Below are positions 7,001 to 8,183 of a stretch of 8,183 nt of DNA, piece by piece. The position numbers and the translations under genes were made by a program. The DNA lies in contig JANYFQ010000315.1 in NCBI GenBank assembly GCA_025362615.1, forward strand, positions 1 through 8,183, in the 5' to 3' direction. The first letter of the stretch is position 1; each line of letters begins with the position of its first letter. This DNA comes from Hymenobacter sp. (GTDB lineage Bacteria > Bacteroidota > Bacteroidia > Cytophagales > Hymenobacteraceae). Below the pieces are notes generated by a model, which was not told where the DNA came from, searched no databases, and worked only from the letters and a program-made list of their open reading frames with translations.

Positions 7001-7447
7001 GCGCTGGCCGGCATCGTGGTAAAGAACGGCATTTTGCTGATTGAATTTACCGACATCTTGCGGGCGCAGGGAATGCCGTTGCGGCAGGCGCTCATTGAGG
7101 CGGGCCGCACCCGCCTCAACCCGGTTATTCTGACGGCAACGGCGGCCATTCTGGGGCTTATCCCGCTGGCCATCGGCCTCAACGTGGACTTTTACGAACT
7201 TTTCAACTCCGGGCATCCGCACTTTTTCATCGGCGGCGAGAGCGTCGTGTTCTGGGGGCCGCTGGCGTGGACGATAATTTTTGGGTTGTCCTTTGCAACC
7301 ATTATCACCCTGCTGGTAGTCCCGGTGATGTACCTGCTCAACGAGGAAATCCAAGCCTACTTCACGGGCCGCGACGTGGACGCGCCGATTGCTACGCAAG
7401 TGGCTGAGGACGAAAGCGAAGCCGCCACTCCTGCGATTTTGGCTTAA
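4004..7447 (+). CDS. RND efflux pump permease (AcrB/HAE1-type)
   Basis: A 1147-residue inner-membrane proton/substrate antiporter, the engine of the efflux complex. TM1 is at about 20-39. The first periplasmic domain (porter and docking parts) runs to about 335. TM2-TM6 lie at about 342-492, with TM4 carrying Asp406-Asp407 in GIVVDDAIVVIENTHR. TM7 is at about 592-612, the second periplasmic domain follows to about 935, and TM8-TM12 lie at about 938-1110. Lys1007 in TM10 (AGIVVKNGILLIEF) completes the Asp-Asp-Lys proton relay known from AcrB, so the pump should be active. The VVDDAIVVIEN pattern favours the drug-type (HAE1) group over heavy-metal pumps. It is about 100 residues longer than AcrB: residues about 495-590 between TM6 and TM7 hold two extra hydrophobic stretches (516-534 and 541-551), and the TM11-TM12 loop is enlarged. 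The ATG at 4004 gives a standard cytosolic N-terminus before TM1. Substrate cannot be read from sequence. Confidence 0.95.
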   Translation: MQELEKEFKPTSWAIDNRTSIYIITVILTIAGLFTYLKLQKEKFPDIVVPRIIVSTIYPGISPADMENLVSRVIEKELKSVNGVKKINSTSNQDYSIIDVEFNANIKVEYAKQLVKDAVDKARTDLPNDLPAPPNVKEVSFSEFPIMNVNLSGNLPLVKLKKYADDLQDQIESLPEITRVDIVGALEQQVNVDVDLYKLQAAHLSFDDIQGAIQRENLNISGGSVTVGGQKRAVRVAGQYANAADIGNIFLNNSDNQPIRLGDVAAVTDGFKDRESYARLEGKTAVTLNVVKRSGTNLIDASDKIHALINTAQRTTLPKDLKVTITGDTSNDTRVTLTDLINTIIIGFILVTLILMFFMGTTNAIFVGLSVPLSMFLAFLVLPLLGFSLNMIVLFSFLLALGIVVDDAIVVIENTHRIHHDHKELSVEKSAKFAAGEVFVPVLAGTLTTVAPFIPLAFWPGIIGKFMYYLPITLIVTLLSSLIVAFIINPVFAVTFMDREDHDAAERKRPPLTRTFLGWMGGLLAVAGIGYAAGSPFTGNLTLFLVFFIFLNRYVLNRAIAYFQQRTLPAFQNGYARVVDWAVHGSGWRQGGIMASMVVLLVLSFVAVGIRKPKVEFFPKGDPKFVYTYIKMPVGTAVEVTDSITSVLEKRVYGVIGRHNPDVESVITNVAIGANDPQEQTGAAQSHLGKVAVAFKELSERTGPKTGTYMTKIREVVKGIPGAEVTVDQESSGPPQQKEIAIEVTGDDYQQLAKLSKRVFRYVDSLQVPGVEMLHSNLEDANPEIAVRVDRERANREGISTAQVGLLARTAIFGRESSKFKTADDDYDIQVRYADKYRKNIDALMDAPITFRTNRGTLRQVPISAVADLNYGTTYGSIKRKNLKKIIVISSNVLTSQGYTGADVVPKIAAALASFPVPEGYAVRMGGAAEDQKETSDFLGVALVLAIGLIFLILVTQFNSLAKPLIILSEIIFSIIGVLFGYALTGMTISIVMTGVGILALAGIVVKNGILLIEFTDILRAQGMPLRQALIEAGRTRLNPVILTATAAILGLIPLAIGLNVDFYELFNSGHPHFFIGGESVVFWGPLAWTIIFGLSFATIITLLVVPVMYLLNEEIQAYFTGRDVDAPIATQVAEDESEAATPAILA

Positions 7448-7448
7448 T

Positions 7449-7535
7449 GTTTCTTGTTACTCGTTTCTTGTTTCTTGTTTGAAAAAACGGGGGCTGAAAC
7501 CAAGGGTATCCAACAAGAAACGAGCAACCAGAAAC
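7449..7535. repeat. 24-bp inverted repeat made of TTTCTTG-type units
   Basis: The gap after the pump gene holds an inverted repeat: 7449-7472 and 7512-7535 match at 22 of 24 positions, with a 39-nt spacer. The left arm begins two bases after the pump stop codon and is built from repeated GTTTCTTG-like units; the right arm is the complementary AAACAAGAAAC pattern, and related units continue to about 7549. Composition is low-GC, unlike both flanking genes. A transcript could fold into a long stem and act as a terminator or mRNA end, or the element may be another dispersed intergenic repeat. No coding content is seen. Confidence 0.65.
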
Positions 7536-7554
7536 AAGAAACTAGCAACACCCC

Positions 7555-7815
7555 ATGTACACCGTCACGACGACCGCCCCCACCGCCAGCATCGAGCAAC
7601 AGGTATTCCGCATCATCAGCAAGCGCAAGGCCATTCGGGCCAGTCGCGTCCGCAAAACTGCCAGCCTCGCCCGCGACCTGCGCTTCGACACCGTGGACGT
7701 GGTGGATATCATCCTGGCCCTGGAAAACCAGTTCCACATCGTCATCCCCGACGAGGTGCCGCTCTTTACAGTCGGCGATTTTGTGCGCTTCGTGCGCGAG
7801 CACGCCGTGGCTTAA
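7555..7815 (+). CDS. Acyl-carrier-protein-like protein lacking the carrier serine
   Basis: An 86-residue protein with the layout of an acyl carrier protein. Helix 1 is around residues 12-24, TASLARDL at 35-42 sits where ACPs have a loop leading to the active site, DTVDVVDIILALENQF (45-60) matches helix 2, IPDE (64-67) is the conserved turn, and FTVGDFVRFV (71-80) matches helix 4. In working ACPs the helix-2 start reads DSL, and its Ser carries 4'-phosphopantetheine. Here it reads DTV, with Thr46 (codon 7690-7692) in place of Ser, and there is no Ser anywhere after residue 37. The protein has 12 Lys/Arg against 10 Asp/Glu, unlike the strongly acidic ACPs. It may therefore be a non-carrier scaffold or binding partner, or an unusual Thr-modified carrier. 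The ATG at 7555 follows the inverted repeat, and a terminator lies 33 bp downstream, so it may be a separate unit. A link to the efflux operon is not shown. Confidence 0.75.
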   Translation: MYTVTTTAPTASIEQQVFRIISKRKAIRASRVRKTASLARDLRFDTVDVVDIILALENQFHIVIPDEVPLFTVGDFVRFVREHAVA

Positions 7816-7848
7816 AGAATACTGAAAAGCGACTGATAATCAGATTTG

Positions 7849-7882
7849 TAAAGCCCTGGCAATTGGTATTGCCGGGGCTTTA
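7849..7882. terminator. Terminator hairpin after the ACP-like gene
   Basis: Arms 7849-7863 and 7868-7882 pair over 15 positions (14 Watson-Crick and one G-T) around a 4-nt loop, beginning TAAAGCCC and ending GGGGCTTTA. It lies 33 bp after the ACP-like stop codon. The stem is flanked by A on one side and T on the other, so it could work in both directions, although no long T run follows on the + strand. Confidence 0.75.
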
Positions 7883-8040
7883 TGCGTATTGGTGCTGTTG
7901 CAGGTTGGTCATCTGAAATTTTTCTTTCACTTTGCCCATAGCGACACGTCCCCATTGAGCAATTAACGAGCTTCGCGTTGCACTTTTTAAGTGCAGCCTG
8001 CCGACTGGCCTTTTGCATGACAACCTTGTTGGTTGTTTTC
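7883..8040. other. AT-richer gap without a convincing gene
   Basis: Composition is visibly lower in GC than the rest of the window. It holds small hairpins at 7980-7994 (GCACTT, loop TTT, AAGTGC) and about 8018-8034 (ACAACC/GGTTGT). On the minus strand an open frame of 54 codons runs from an ATG at 8044 down to a stop at 7880, encoding a basic peptide that starts MRKQPTRLSC. I do not recognise it, its start falls in the insertion-sequence end, and its stop falls in the terminator stem. It could be the 3' remnant of an older gene cut by the insertion, or chance. Confidence 0.4.
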
Positions 8041-8041
8041 T

Positions 8042-8057
8042 CATAGGACTTACGCAC
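8042..8057. mobile_element. Probable left terminal end of an insertion sequence
   Basis: TAGGACTTACGCA at 8044-8056 lies about 30 bp before a transposase start and marks a switch back to high GC. From memory, ends of this type (ATAGGACTTACGCA) are common terminal inverted repeats of insertion sequences in other phyla such as cyanobacteria. The right end and target duplication lie beyond the window, so the exact boundary (8042-8044) is uncertain. Confidence 0.5.
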
Positions 8058-8087
8058 CGGTAGCGAACTTGCGCCAAAAATACTGCC

Positions 8088-8183
8088 ATGCTGACCCAAC
8101 GCACCTACATTGACTACTTGCTCAGTACGCCGCGCAACTACACCTGCACCCACCTGGCGGCTCATCTACCCGACGTGAGCCAC
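8088..8183 (+). CDS. Transposase, N-terminal fragment cut by window end
   Basis: The first 32 codons of a gene that continues past the window. The peptide contains YIDYLLSTPRNYTCTHLAA and then HLPDVSH, a pattern I recall from the N-terminus of DDE transposases (IS4/IS701-like) of the type that begin with a short helix followed by NYT-CT-LA-HL and VSHD. The catalytic Asp-Asp-Glu residues would lie downstream and are not visible, so activity cannot be judged. The ATG at 8088 is the first start after the putative terminal repeat at 8042-8057. Family assignment is from recognition of a short stretch and is only moderate; that it belongs to an insertion sequence is supported by the flanking end. 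Confidence 0.65.
   Translation, partial: MLTQRTYIDYLLSTPRNYTCTHLAAHLPDVSH

Noticed and set aside
7555..7815. Fatty-acid or polyketide gene cluster around the ACP-like gene
   Set aside because: No ketosynthase, acyltransferase, reductase or phosphopantetheinyl transferase is present in the window; the neighbours are an efflux operon and an insertion sequence.

Overview
This window looks like chromosomal DNA from a GC-rich member of the Bacteroidota, most likely Hymenobacter or a close relative. That is inference from several signs: high GC with strong third-position bias, no Shine-Dalgarno-type sites ahead of the genes, one candidate TAnnTTTG-type -7 box, protein sequences typical of Bacteroidota efflux systems, and gaps packed with GC-rich palindromic repeats. 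No rRNA, tRNA or CRISPR array was seen.

Layout, all real genes on the + strand: (1) 1-305 holds no gene; it carries a palindromic repeat cluster (1-158) and then a 30-bp dyad and -7 box ahead of the first gene. (2) 306-914 encodes a TetR/AcrR-family regulator. (3) 979-2673 encodes a TolC-like outer-membrane channel. (4) 2800-3915 encodes a lipoprotein periplasmic adaptor (membrane fusion protein). (5) 4004-7447 encodes an RND inner-membrane pump of the AcrB/HAE1 type. Together 2-5 form a complete tripartite drug/solute efflux operon with its own candidate autoregulator. (6) 7555-7815 encodes a small acyl-carrier-protein-like protein whose phosphopantetheine-attachment serine is replaced by threonine. 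(7) 7849-7882 is a strong terminator hairpin. (8) 7883-8040 is AT-richer DNA with no convincing gene. (9) From about 8042 to the window end is the left end of an insertion sequence with the first 32 codons of a transposase.

How the parts work together: the pump takes up substrate at the inner membrane or periplasm using proton motive force (the Asp-Asp and Lys relay residues are present), the adaptor bridges the periplasm, and the TolC-like channel opens the outer membrane. The TetR protein probably represses its own operon through the dyad at 257-286. The gaps inside the operon are unusual. One contains a REP/MITE-like inverted repeat whose left end overlaps the tolC-like stop codon. Another contains a very strong hairpin between adaptor and pump. 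A third, after the pump, contains a 24-bp inverted repeat. These could tune relative expression of the subunits, or may simply be mobile intergenic repeats.

The efflux operon itself is a familiar type. The items most worth a second look are the Thr-substituted, net-basic ACP-like protein, the 30-bp dyad upstream of tetR, the extra hydrophobic segments in the central loop of the pump, and the family of intergenic palindromes.
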